Source: Bacillota bacterium (GTDB lineage: Bacteria > Bacillota > Clostridia > Christensenellales > Aristaeellaceae). From it: 64,000 nt of DNA. The notes under the pieces were generated by a model. That model saw nothing but the letters and a program-made list of their open reading frames with translations. It did no database searches and was not told the origin of the DNA. The stretch is taken from the NCBI GenBank assembly GCA_023421395.1, contig JAEZTL010000055.1:1-64000 (forward strand). The letters run 5' to 3'. Made by a program: the position numbers and the translations under genes. Below, piece by piece: positions 16,490 through 24,457 of the stretch (positions within the stretch are counted from its first letter, which is position 1; each line of letters opens with the position of its first letter).

Positions 16490-17239
16490 ATGTCTGGACA
16501 CAATAAATGGTCGACCATCAAGCACAAGAAAGAGAAGACCGACGCGCAGCGCGGCAAGATATTCACCAAGATTGGTCGCGAGATCGTCATTGCGGTGCGC
16601 GAAGGCGGCAGCGCGGATCCCAACTCCAACGGCAAGCTGCGCGACGTGATCGCCAAGGCCAAGGCCGCCAACATGCCCAACGACAACATCATGCGCTCGG
16701 TCAAGAAGGCCGCGGGCGAGGGCGATTCCGCTTCTTACAAGGAGATCACCTACGAAGGGTACGGCCCGGGCGGCGTCGCGTTTATCGTGGAGGTGGTCAC
16801 GGACAACCTCAACCGCGCTGCGTCGGAGGTTCGCCACCTGTTTGACAAGCACGGCGGCTCGCTGGGCGCCTCGGGCTGCGTCAGCTGGAAGTTTGAACGC
16901 AAGGGCGTCATCGAGATCGACAACGCCAAGGGGCTGGACGAAGACGAACTGATGGTGCTGGCATTGGACGCGGGTGCGGCGGACGTCGAAGCCGGCGAGG
17001 ATGCCGCGATCATCTACACCGACCCGAATGATTTCTCCGATGTGCGTGACAAGCTGGAAGCCGCCGGCTGCACCTTCCTCTCCGCCGAGCGGGAGATGGT
17101 GCCCGCCACCACGGTATCCGTCACCGATCCGGAGATGGTCGCGAAGATCAATAAGCTCACCGACGCGCTGGAAGATTACGACGACGTGCAGAACGTGTTC
17201 CACGACGCAGACCTTCCCGAGGAGGAAGAGGAAGAATAA
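16490..17239 (+). CDS. yebC: YebC/TACO1-family protein
   Basis: The 249-residue protein starts with the family hallmark SGHNKWSTIKHKKEKTDAQR and continues KIFTKIGREIVIAVREGG. The middle has YEGYGPGGVAFIVEVVTDN and the end is an acidic tail of Glu residues. YebC-type proteins are cytoplasmic; they were long annotated as transcription factors, and a role in easing ribosome stalling has been reported more recently for family members. Length and motif order are normal. The start at 16490 follows GGGGGCGAAC and its own sigma-A promoter. A modest hairpin follows the stop codon. Confidence 0.95.
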   Translation: MSGHNKWSTIKHKKEKTDAQRGKIFTKIGREIVIAVREGGSADPNSNGKLRDVIAKAKAANMPNDNIMRSVKKAAGEGDSASYKEITYEGYGPGGVAFIVEVVTDNLNRAASEVRHLFDKHGGSLGASGCVSWKFERKGVIEIDNAKGLDEDELMVLALDAGAADVEAGEDAAIIYTDPNDFSDVRDKLEAAGCTFLSAEREMVPATTVSVTDPEMVAKINKLTDALEDYDDVQNVFHDADLPEEEEEE

Positions 17240-17253
17240 ATTCCGCCGAATGC

Positions 17254-17286
17254 GATGCGGCCCGCGCCTGTGCGGACCGCATCTTT
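17254..17286 (+). terminator. Weak terminator-like hairpin after yebC
   Basis: GATGCGG pairs with CCGCATC across a 16-base loop and is followed by TTT only, so termination may be partial. Confidence 0.4.
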
Positions 17287-17340
17287 ATGCTCAAATTCAG
17301 GATGTTTTTGCCAACGCGCTGGAATTTCACCCGTCCTTAC

Positions 17341-17370
17341 TTGACAAACGCATTTGGCCGGATGAATAAT
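17341..17370 (+). promoter_or_regulatory. Promoter of the MFS transporter gene
   Basis: TTGACA, an 18-base spacer and AATAAT lie about 30 bases before the start codon. Confidence 0.5.
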
Positions 17371-17398
17371 ACCTGTATATCGATCGCGCATACTGGAG

Positions 17399-18583
17399 AT
17401 GACGGCGTTGAAACTTAAACCCTTCCTCCGGCTTCAACTGATCACCTTCCTCTACAACTTTGGCGCAAACTTCATCCACCCCGTCACGCCAACACTGATC
17501 CTGGACAACAACCTGCCCGATAACGCCTTCGGCATCCTGTTTGCCACGATGGCGCTGGGCAGCTTCATGTTCAGCACGTTCTGGGGCCGCATGAGCGATA
17601 AAAAGAGCCGCTCGCTGGTGATGCTGGTCAGTCTGGTGGGCTACGCGCTGGCGCAGCTGGCCTTCGGACTTTCCAAAACGATGCCTCAGATGTTGGCGGC
17701 GCGGCTGGTGGCGGGCTGCTTTACCAGCGGCACTTCGGTATGCCTGATGGCGCTGATCGTGGATCAGTCTGATCCCAGGGAGCGCGCCGCGCACCTCTCC
17801 TACTACGCGGCGATGGTGGGCGTTTCCGCCGCCGCGGGCTACTTCGCGGGCGGTATGATCGGCCTTGCGGGTGTGCTGCCGGTCTTTTACGCGCAGACCG
17901 CGGTGCTCTTCGCCGCTGCGGCGCTGGTCTACTTCATGCTGCGCCGTATGGATGGAGACAAGCCCTCCGCCGTTGCCACAAAGCGCCTCTCCATGCGCCA
18001 GATGATGCGGATGATGACGCTGCCGGCGCTGTTGTTTCTTCTGGGTGTCACGCTGTCCAACTTCGGGAACTACGGCTTTGACAACGCCCTCAACTACTAC
18101 ATGAAGCGGGAGCTGGGGTTCTCCTCCTCCTATAACGGCATTGTGAAGGCGGCATCGGGGCTGATCGGCCTGTCCGCCAACGTGTTCATCAACCGCTGGA
18201 TCATGAGCCGGTTTAACGCCCATAAGTCGCTGCCCATCATCCTGTTGCTCAGCGCCGCTTCTCTGACGCTGGCGGCGCTCATGCCGACACAGGCGCTGTT
18301 CTTCGCGGTGTGCGCGGTGTTCTTCCTGGTCAGCGCGCTGCACATCCCGATCCAGCAAGCGCTGACAACCGAAGGCCGTCACGGCGATATTGGGCTGCTC
18401 AGCGGCCTGTTCTACTCCGCCCGGTTCCTCGGCATGATCTTCGGGCCGCTTGTTTCCGGCTTCGCCTATGAATACGGTGCGAAAATTCCCTTCTACACGC
18501 AGGTCGCGGCCTTCGTGCTTGCCGCGGTCATCACCTATTTCGGCTATCAGGTCACCCGGGAGCACCCGGCAAAGCAGGCATAG
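17399..18583 (+). CDS. Major facilitator superfamily transporter
   Basis: The 394-residue protein has about 12 predicted membrane helices. Between helices 2 and 3 lies GRMSDKKSRSLVM, the MFS loop motif, and helix 4 contains the RLVAGCFTSGTSVCL segment typical of drug/H+ antiporter-like members. A central loop (about 182-205, KPSAVATKRLSMRQ) separates two six-helix halves. The substrate cannot be told from sequence; multidrug export is a common role for similar proteins. ATG 17399 directly abuts GGAG, so TTG 17408 with better ribosome-site spacing may be the real start. It is a single-gene unit with its own promoter and a strong hairpin downstream. Confidence 0.88.
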   Translation: MTALKLKPFLRLQLITFLYNFGANFIHPVTPTLILDNNLPDNAFGILFATMALGSFMFSTFWGRMSDKKSRSLVMLVSLVGYALAQLAFGLSKTMPQMLAARLVAGCFTSGTSVCLMALIVDQSDPRERAAHLSYYAAMVGVSAAAGYFAGGMIGLAGVLPVFYAQTAVLFAAAALVYFMLRRMDGDKPSAVATKRLSMRQMMRMMTLPALLFLLGVTLSNFGNYGFDNALNYYMKRELGFSSSYNGIVKAASGLIGLSANVFINRWIMSRFNAHKSLPIILLLSAASLTLAALMPTQALFFAVCAVFFLVSALHIPIQQALTTEGRHGDIGLLSGLFYSARFLGMIFGPLVSGFAYEYGAKIPFYTQVAAFVLAAVITYFGYQVTREHPAKQA

Positions 18584-18591
18584 ACATTTCG

Positions 18592-18637
18592 GCGGCTGAA
18601 AGGGTCCGCGCCAAACGGCGCGGACCCTTTCAGCCGC
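18592..18637. repeat. 21-bp perfect inverted repeat, terminator-like but without U-run
   Basis: Two perfect 21-base arms (18592-18612 and 18617-18637) flank AAAC. The RNA hairpin would be very stable. No T-run follows on either strand, only an internal AAAGGG/CCCTTT, so it may act as a processing or stabilising hairpin or as an atypical bidirectional terminator for the MFS gene. Confidence 0.7.
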
Positions 18638-18869
18638 ATCACGCGCACCTGATGGTCGCGGGAGACGATGGGCTCCCCTTTTCCGCGAAGCGCACAAAGG
18701 TCGTTCTGGCAGCAGTCCCTTCTATCGCTCTCGGCCCGGGGCGGCGGATACCTCCGGATGGTTTCATGGCCTGCCTCTGATCCATGCGGGCATGGTTCGC
18801 CGCCATCGGACTCGGTAGAACTGGAGGCCTTACCGGAAATCGTTGCGCTACGGCAAAATCGCGCCGGCT
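18638..18869. other. Short intergenic region with no gene seen
   Basis: About 230 bases lie between the hairpin and the convergent activase gene. A minus-strand frame of 108 codons crosses the hairpin but has no family features or ribosome site, so I leave it out. Confidence 0.4.
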
Positions 18870-19625
18870 TCACGCCCGCGCGTCAATGCCAATGGTGCGG
18901 AAGACCTTTAGATAATCGTCGAGTTGTGAGACGCGCAGCGCCTTTTCGCCCGCCAGGCGATAGGGTATCCCCAGTATTTCATACTTCTTCTCCCCCATCT
19001 GGTGGAATGGCAGAACATCTACTCTTTTGATACCCATGTCAGAAAGGAGTGTCGCGAACGCACGGGCGTCTTCCTCCCGGTCGTTGTACGAGGGGATGAC
19101 CGGGATGCGCGCCACCACCCTCGTGCCCGCGGCTGTCAGTCGCTTCAGGTTTTCCAGAATGCGCTCGTTCCCCTGTCCGGTTCCATCCCGGTGGGCCTCG
19201 TCCGTGTGGTGTTTTACATCGTACAGCCACAGGTCCGTTAGCGGCAGCGCCCGCTCAATCGAAACCCAGGGCACGGCGCCGCAGGTTTCCACCGCCGTAT
19301 GCACCCCCGCCGCCCTGGCCCGCTCGAGAAGAGCGGCGACAAAATCAATTTGAAAAAGCGGCTCTCCACCCGACAGCGTCAGCCCGCCGCCGGATTCTTC
19401 GTAAAACGGCGCATCCCGCAGAACTTCGCGCCAGACAGCCTCGTCCGACATGACCTCGCCGTATTGCGAGCCGTCTCTGGCGGTCTGCGGTTCAGAGGAT
19501 TGGCTCTCCGGGTTGGCGCACCAGCGGCAGCGAAGGGGGCAGCCTTTGAGAAACACCACCGTGCGGATGCCCGGCCCATCGTGCAGGCTGAACCTTTGAA
19601 CGTTGAAGACGATCCCTTCCGCCAT
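18870..19625 (-). CDS. Glycyl-radical enzyme activating protein (radical SAM, PflA-like)
   Basis: This activase uses S-adenosylmethionine and a 4Fe-4S cluster to place a glycyl radical on its partner enzyme. The 251-residue protein starts with FNVQRFSLHDGPGIRT and has the cluster motif C29-x3-C33-x2-C36 (GCPLRCRWC), then SGGEPLFQIDF as the SAM-binding stretch. It lacks the long ferredoxin-like insert of many dehydratase activases and so resembles PflA in build. GGAGGAGG precedes the ATG at 19625; the open frame upstream is not used. It is transcribed away from the DeoR, ROK and glycyl-radical enzyme genes, and that enzyme is its likely partner. Confidence 0.92.
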   Translation of the reverse strand: MAEGIVFNVQRFSLHDGPGIRTVVFLKGCPLRCRWCANPESQSSEPQTARDGSQYGEVMSDEAVWREVLRDAPFYEESGGGLTLSGGEPLFQIDFVAALLERARAAGVHTAVETCGAVPWVSIERALPLTDLWLYDVKHHTDEAHRDGTGQGNERILENLKRLTAAGTRVVARIPVIPSYNDREEDARAFATLLSDMGIKRVDVLPFHQMGEKKYEILGIPYRLAGEKALRVSQLDDYLKVFRTIGIDARA

Positions 19626-19655
19626 CCCGTTCGCCTCCTCCGTTTTGTTACATTC

Positions 19656-19664
19656 ACTATAGCA
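19656..19664 (-). promoter_or_regulatory. Extended -10 promoter of the activase gene
   Basis: The minus strand reads TGCTATAGT about 30 bases upstream of the start. It faces the DeoR promoter, so one regulator could act on both. Confidence 0.5.
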
Positions 19665-19729
19665 TACCGGAGACATGATGTAAAGCGAAACGGCCGCAAC
19701 AAATTCGGTTTCGTTCGTAATTGGTTTTC

Positions 19730-19759
19730 TTGACAAACGCAATATCAATCTGGTATAAT
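19730..19759 (+). promoter_or_regulatory. Sigma-A promoter of the deoR-ROK-GRE operon
   Basis: TTGACA, an 18-base spacer and TATAAT with an extended TGG element lie 26 bases before the GTG start. The activase promoter is back-to-back with it. Confidence 0.75.
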
Positions 19760-19785
19760 CCGGGTGGTTGAAGGGAGGAACGCGG

Positions 19786-20532
19786 GTGATCGAGCGGCAT
19801 AAGCGTATTCTGGAAGCATTATCAAAGCAGGGCCGGTCTGAAGTAACCGTACTGGCGGACGCGTTACAGGTCTCCCAAGTGACCATGCGAAAGGATTTGG
19901 CGGCCCTGGAGCGGCTTGGGCTGGTCAAAAGAGCCCATGGTTTTGCGTCGATCGGCGCGGTGGATGACATTTCCGCCCGCATGGCCTATCATTACGACGA
20001 TAAAAAGCGCATCGCCCAGGCGGCGGCCGCGCTGGTTTCCCCGGGAGAGACGGTGATGATCGAGTCCGGCTCCTGCTGCGTGCTCCTGGCGGGGATTTTG
20101 ACGGGCGAGGTGCGGGACGTAACCATCGTTACAAACTCCGCTTTCATCGCAAGCTACGTCCGCAACGCGCCAAGGCCCCGGGTCGTGCTGCTGGGCGGCG
20201 AATACCAACCCCGCAGCCAGGTGATGGTGGGGCCGCTGACGAGGACCTGTGCGGAAGCCTATTTTGTCGATAAACTTTTCCTGGGTACCGACGGGTTTGC
20301 GCCGCAGTACGGCTTCATGGGCGGTGATCTGATGCGCACCGAGGCAGTGCGCGCGATGATGGCCCAAGCCAGGAGCGCGGTGGTTTTAACGGATTCTTCG
20401 AAATTTTCCCGTCAGGGCGTGGTTTCCCAGATGGCCTTTTCGGAAGTTGGCACGGTCGTGACCGACCAGGGCATCTCCGATCAGGCCCGGTCCACACTGG
20501 CGGCTCACGGCGTCGAAACCATCATCGTATAA
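19786..20532 (+). CDS. DeoR-family transcriptional regulator
   Basis: The 248-residue protein has an N-terminal DeoR helix-turn-helix (about 1-55: ERHKRILEALSKQG, ADALQVSQVTMRKDLAALER). A DeoR-C sugar-phosphate sensor follows (about 75-235: KKRIAQAAAALVSPGETVMI, VTNSAFIASYV, LFLGTDGFAPQYGFMGGDLM). DeoR regulators usually repress sugar catabolism genes and are released by a phosphorylated sugar. The start is the GTG at 19786 with GGGAGG 7 bases upstream, not the upstream TTG. It is the first gene of the unit with the ROK kinase and the glycyl-radical enzyme, so the effector is probably a sugar phosphate in that pathway. Confidence 0.92.
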   Translation: MIERHKRILEALSKQGRSEVTVLADALQVSQVTMRKDLAALERLGLVKRAHGFASIGAVDDISARMAYHYDDKKRIAQAAAALVSPGETVMIESGSCCVLLAGILTGEVRDVTIVTNSAFIASYVRNAPRPRVVLLGGEYQPRSQVMVGPLTRTCAEAYFVDKLFLGTDGFAPQYGFMGGDLMRTEAVRAMMAQARSAVVLTDSSKFSRQGVVSQMAFSEVGTVVTDQGISDQARSTLAAHGVETIIV

Positions 20533-20544
20533 AGGAGCGACGGT

Positions 20545-21492
20545 ATGGGAAAGTATTTCATCGGCATCGATGTGGGCGGCACGAAGATCGCCTACGGCCT
20601 GTTTGACGAGGGCGCGCGCCTGATCGCGAAGCGCTCTACTCCGTCGGATTCTGCCTGTCAGCCGGAACCCTTCTTTGACGCGATCGCGGAGCAGGCGCTC
20701 GCCCTCGCGGCGGAAAGCGGCGTTAAGAGGGGCGATCTCGCCGGAGTCGGTGTGGGCGTCCCCTCTTATGTTAAGTACGATGAGGGTGTGATCGTCAAGA
20801 CCGTCAACCTGACGTGCCTGACGAACTTCCCCGCGCGAGATCACCTGGCTCGGCGCCTGGGGCTCCCGGTGGCGCTAGCCAACGATGCCCAGGCCGCCGC
20901 GCTGGCGGAGCACCGGCACGGCGCGGGCAGGGGTTTTCCGAACATGCTGTATTGCCCGGTGTCTACCGGCATATCCTCGGCGGTCATCATCGATGGAAAG
21001 CTGTTTCGCGGCAGCTACGGCTGGGCGGGCGAGACGGGTCACGCCATCATCACTCCGGGCGAAGGCATCCTGTGCGGCTGCGGCAACCGGGGCTGCCTCA
21101 TGAGCTATGTATCCGGCTCGATGATTGTGAAACACGTTCAGGCGCGCCTCGAGGCGGGCGAGATCTCCGTTCTGCCGGAACTGGCCGGGGACGCCTCCCG
21201 AATCACCGCCCGGCACATTCAGGACGGCTACGATCTGGGCGATCCGCTGTCCCGGTGGGCAGTGGCCCAGATGACAAAGTATATGGCCGTATGGCTGTAT
21301 AACCTGTATGTAACCTTTAACATCAACTGCTTTGTATTCGGCGGCGGCCTGCTCAAATTTGGGGACCGGCTATTCCCGGCCGTGCGCGCGCAGTTTGACG
21401 CCTACAATCAGAGCGACCTGCCCGTTTATTTCAAAAATGCGGAGCTGACCGAGGACTTTGGCATCGTCGGCGCGATGGAACTTTTGAGGTAA
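20545..21492 (+). CDS. ROK-family sugar kinase
   Basis: This is a 315-residue ROK protein without a DNA-binding domain, so a kinase rather than a repressor. YFIGIDVGGTKIAYGLFDEG at the N-terminus is the ATP phosphate loop, VALANDAQAAALAEHRHG holds the catalytic Asp, and GHAIITPGEGILCGCGNRGC is the zinc-binding stretch. The Glu that usually follows the last Cys of that motif is replaced (GCLM), which may shift sugar specificity. AAAGGAGC precedes the ATG. It lies between the DeoR regulator and the glycyl-radical enzyme, so it probably phosphorylates the substrate of that enzyme. Confidence 0.9.
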   Translation: MGKYFIGIDVGGTKIAYGLFDEGARLIAKRSTPSDSACQPEPFFDAIAEQALALAAESGVKRGDLAGVGVGVPSYVKYDEGVIVKTVNLTCLTNFPARDHLARRLGLPVALANDAQAAALAEHRHGAGRGFPNMLYCPVSTGISSAVIIDGKLFRGSYGWAGETGHAIITPGEGILCGCGNRGCLMSYVSGSMIVKHVQARLEAGEISVLPELAGDASRITARHIQDGYDLGDPLSRWAVAQMTKYMAVWLYNLYVTFNINCFVFGGGLLKFGDRLFPAVRAQFDAYNQSDLPVYFKNAELTEDFGIVGAMELLR

Positions 21493-21496
21493 GAAA

Positions 21497-23896
21497 ATGA
21501 GTGAATTCGGAAACCTGACGCCAAGGATGGCGGCTTATCGGGAAAGCATGCTCTCAACCCTCCCCCGCGTGTGCGCGGAGCGGGCGGTGCTGGCCACCCA
21601 GTCGGAGCGCGAACACCGCGCCGAACCGCTCAGCGTACGAAGAGCCCGGATGCTGGAGAAGGTTCTCTCCGGTATGACCATCTACATTGAGCCGGAGACG
21701 CTGATCGCCGGCAACCAGGCGTCTTCCAACCGGGCGGCACCGGTGTTCCCGGAATATGCTTTTGATTGGCTGATCGACGAACTGGACGAACTCGACAAGC
21801 GGGACGGTGACCGCTTCCTGATCTCCGAGGAAGACAAGGCGCGCCTGAAGGAGATTGCACCTTTCTGGCAGGGCAATACCCTTAAGGATGTCGGACTTGC
21901 GATGATGCCGGAGCGCGCCCGGCTGCTGTACGACATCGGCGTTATCAAGGCTGAGGGGAACATTACCTCCGGAGACGCGCACATCGCGGCGGATTACGCG
22001 CTGCTGCTCGAAAATGGCCTTCTGGACTTCAAGGCGCGCGCCCTCGATCAACAAGAGCATCTGGATCTGAATGAGCCCGCGAGCATCGGCAAATACCACT
22101 TCTACCGCGCAGTCGCCCTTTCCGTGGATGCCACGCTCCGCCTCTCGGAGCGATATGCGGCCTTGGCGGAGGAGACGGCACGAACCGCGCCGCCTGAGCG
22201 CGCGCGGGAACTGACCGAAATGGCTCGTATCCTGCGGAAAGTCCCCGCCGGACCCGCCGAAACGCTGCGCGAGGCGGTGCAGAGCGTATGGCTTGTCCAC
22301 TGCGCGCTGCAGATTGAGTCCAACGGGCATTCGCTGTCCTACGGCCGGATGGATCAGTACCTCTACCCATTTTACGCCCGGGATTTAGCGGCGGGCCGTG
22401 TCTCGCGCGACGAAGCGACGGAGTTGATGGTCAATCTGTGGCTCAAGACTTTCTCCGTCAACAAAATCCGTCCCTGGAGCCACACACGCTTCTCCGCAGG
22501 CAGCCCGCTTTACCAGAACGTGACCATCGGCGGCCAGACGGCGGACGGCTGCGACGCGGTGAACGAGTTTTCCCATATCATTCTGGACAGCGTCGCCCAG
22601 GCACGCCTCCCGCAGCCGAACCTGACGGTGCGCTACCACCGGGGCCTTGGCGACGACTTCATGCGCCGCTGCGTGGCGCTGATTCGCCTTGGCACCGGCA
22701 TGCCTGCCTTCAACAGCGATGAAGTGATCATCCAAAGCCTCATCGAAAAGGGCGTAAAACCCGAAGACGCGAAGAATTACAGCGCAATTGGCTGTGTGGA
22801 AGTAGCGGTACCCGGAAAATGGGGCTATCGCTGCACGGGCATGAGTTTTATCAACTTCCCCAGAACGCTGCTCATCGCGATGAACGACGGCGTAGACCCC
22901 GGCAGCGGGCAGCGCGTATGGACGGGCATGGGCCATTTTCGGGATATGAAGGATTTTGCCCAGCTCATGGATGCCTGGGACGGCTGTGTGCGGGAGCTGG
23001 CGCGGCAGGCGGCGGTTATCGACAGCTGCTGCGACTTGGCGCTGGAGCAGGAGACCGCGGATATCCTACTGAGCGCGCTGTGCGGCGACTGTATCGAACG
23101 GGGCCTTAATTTGAAGCAAGGCGGCGCGGTGTACGACTTCATCAGCGATCTGCAGGTGGGCATCGCCAACCTGGCGGATTCGCTGGCCGCCATCAAAACG
23201 GTGGTCTTTGAAGATGGAGCCGTCTCCCCCGACCGGCTCTGGGACGCCCTTAACGCCAACTTCTCCGGCGAGGAGAACGGGCGCATCCGCGAACTGCTCC
23301 TCTCCGCGCCCAAGTACGGAAACGACGACGACGCGGCGGATCTTCTTCTGGTCGACGCCTACAACGCCTATATCGATGAAATCCGGGGTCTCAAAAATAC
23401 CCGGTATGGACGCGGGCCCATCGGCGGAACCTATTACGCGGGCACCAGCTCAATCTCCGCCAACGTGCCTCAGGGCGCGTCCACGCCCGCCACACCGGAT
23501 GGGCGGCTTGCCGGCGAGCCGCTGGCGGAGGGCTGCTCTCCCGCCCACGGCATGGACCTGCACGGCCCCACGGCGGTATTCCGGTCGGTCGCGAAGCTGC
23601 CGACCCATGAAATTACCGGCGGCGTGCTGCTCAATCAGAAGGTGACGCCCGACATGCTCTCCCGCCCGGAGAACCGGGAAAAGCTGATCCTTTTGATTCG
23701 CGCGTTCTTCAATCGCCTCGAGGGCTTCCATGTGCAGTACAACGTGGTCAGCCGCGAAACGCTGCTGGACGCCCAGGCGCACCCGGAAAAACACCGGGAT
23801 TTGATCGTGCGCGTGGCGGGCTACAGCGCGTTCTTCAACGCCCTGTCCCGCACCACCCAGGACGACATCATCGCGCGAACCGAGCAGGAACTGTGA
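21497..23896 (+). CDS. Glycyl-radical enzyme, PflF/YbiW type
   Basis: The 799-residue glycyl-radical enzyme has the thiyl Cys433 in SAIGCVEVAVPGKWGYRC, with Glu435 as in dehydratase-type members rather than the Cys-Cys pair of pyruvate formate-lyase. The glycyl radical site is Gly775 in RVAGYSAFF. Segments such as RYGRGPIGGTYYAGTSSISA closely recall E. coli PflF (YbiW). I recall a report that YbiW-like enzymes act on 1,5-anhydroglucitol 6-phosphate, which I cannot check here. The ROK kinase just upstream would fit a phosphorylated cyclic polyol. The enzyme is oxygen-sensitive by family, so it marks an anaerobe. The divergent activase should load its radical. Confidence 0.93.
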   Translation: MSEFGNLTPRMAAYRESMLSTLPRVCAERAVLATQSEREHRAEPLSVRRARMLEKVLSGMTIYIEPETLIAGNQASSNRAAPVFPEYAFDWLIDELDELDKRDGDRFLISEEDKARLKEIAPFWQGNTLKDVGLAMMPERARLLYDIGVIKAEGNITSGDAHIAADYALLLENGLLDFKARALDQQEHLDLNEPASIGKYHFYRAVALSVDATLRLSERYAALAEETARTAPPERARELTEMARILRKVPAGPAETLREAVQSVWLVHCALQIESNGHSLSYGRMDQYLYPFYARDLAAGRVSRDEATELMVNLWLKTFSVNKIRPWSHTRFSAGSPLYQNVTIGGQTADGCDAVNEFSHIILDSVAQARLPQPNLTVRYHRGLGDDFMRRCVALIRLGTGMPAFNSDEVIIQSLIEKGVKPEDAKNYSAIGCVEVAVPGKWGYRCTGMSFINFPRTLLIAMNDGVDPGSGQRVWTGMGHFRDMKDFAQLMDAWDGCVRELARQAAVIDSCCDLALEQETADILLSALCGDCIERGLNLKQGGAVYDFISDLQVGIANLADSLAAIKTVVFEDGAVSPDRLWDALNANFSGEENGRIRELLLSAPKYGNDDDAADLLLVDAYNAYIDEIRGLKNTRYGRGPIGGTYYAGTSSISANVPQGASTPATPDGRLAGEPLAEGCSPAHGMDLHGPTAVFRSVAKLPTHEITGGVLLNQKVTPDMLSRPENREKLILLIRAFFNRLEGFHVQYNVVSRETLLDAQAHPEKHRDLIVRVAGYSAFFNALSRTTQDDIIARTEQEL

Positions 23897-23920
23897 CGAG
23901 ACGGAGAGAACGCGTATATC

Positions 23921-24442
23921 ATGAAGGATTTTGACTATCGCGTAATCCGCTCCGGCCGCAGGACCATCGCCCTTGAGCTCTCCCCGGACGGCGCGCTGAC
24001 CGTCCGCGCTCCCTACGCGCTCCCTGACCGCGAAGTCGAGCGGTTTGTCCGGGGCAGGGCGGACTGGATTGAACGCCACCGCGCGCGTTTCCTGACGCGA
24101 CAACTGCCCGGAGAGCCGACCGAAGCGGAAATAAAGGCGCTGATTGACGCAGCCCGTCGGGTAATTCCGGAAAAGGTGCGCTTATGGGGAGCGAGGATGG
24201 GGCTTCGGCCCACCCGCGTCACCATCACCCGAGCACGCACGCGCTACGGCAGTTGCAGCGCAAAAAACGCCGTCAGCTTTTCCTGCCGCCTGATGCAGCG
24301 GGAGGAAGACCTCGTCGACTACGTGGTGGTGCATGAACTGGCGCACATCCGCTTTAAAAATCACGGGCCGGCGTTTCACACGCTGATCGAAGCCTACCAG
24401 CCGGGGCACCGCGCACTGGAAAAAAGGTTGCGCGGCCGCTGA
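23921..24442 (+). CDS. YgjP/SprT-like zinc metallopeptidase domain protein
   Basis: The 173-residue protein has the M48-related YgjP-type domain. An N-terminal beta region (RTIALELSPDGALTVRAPYA) is followed by RYGSCSAKNAVSFSCRLMQR and the zinc motif VVVHELAHIRFKNHGPAFH, with HExxH and a third His further on. Length and motif order are normal. Family members are small cytosolic metal-dependent proteins with little known function. It follows the glycyl-radical enzyme by 24 bases and precedes the MEMO-AMMECR1 gene by 15, so it may be co-transcribed with both. Confidence 0.9.
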   Translation: MKDFDYRVIRSGRRTIALELSPDGALTVRAPYALPDREVERFVRGRADWIERHRARFLTRQLPGEPTEAEIKALIDAARRVIPEKVRLWGARMGLRPTRVTITRARTRYGSCSAKNAVSFSCRLMQREEDLVDYVVVHELAHIRFKNHGPAFHTLIEAYQPGHRALEKRLRGR

Positions 24443-24457
24443 CGAAAGGAGAAACCC

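Noticed and set aside
18547..18873. 108-codon minus-strand frame between the MFS and activase genes
   Set aside because: It spans the 21-bp inverted repeat and the convergent gene ends, and has no recognisable sequence or ribosome site.
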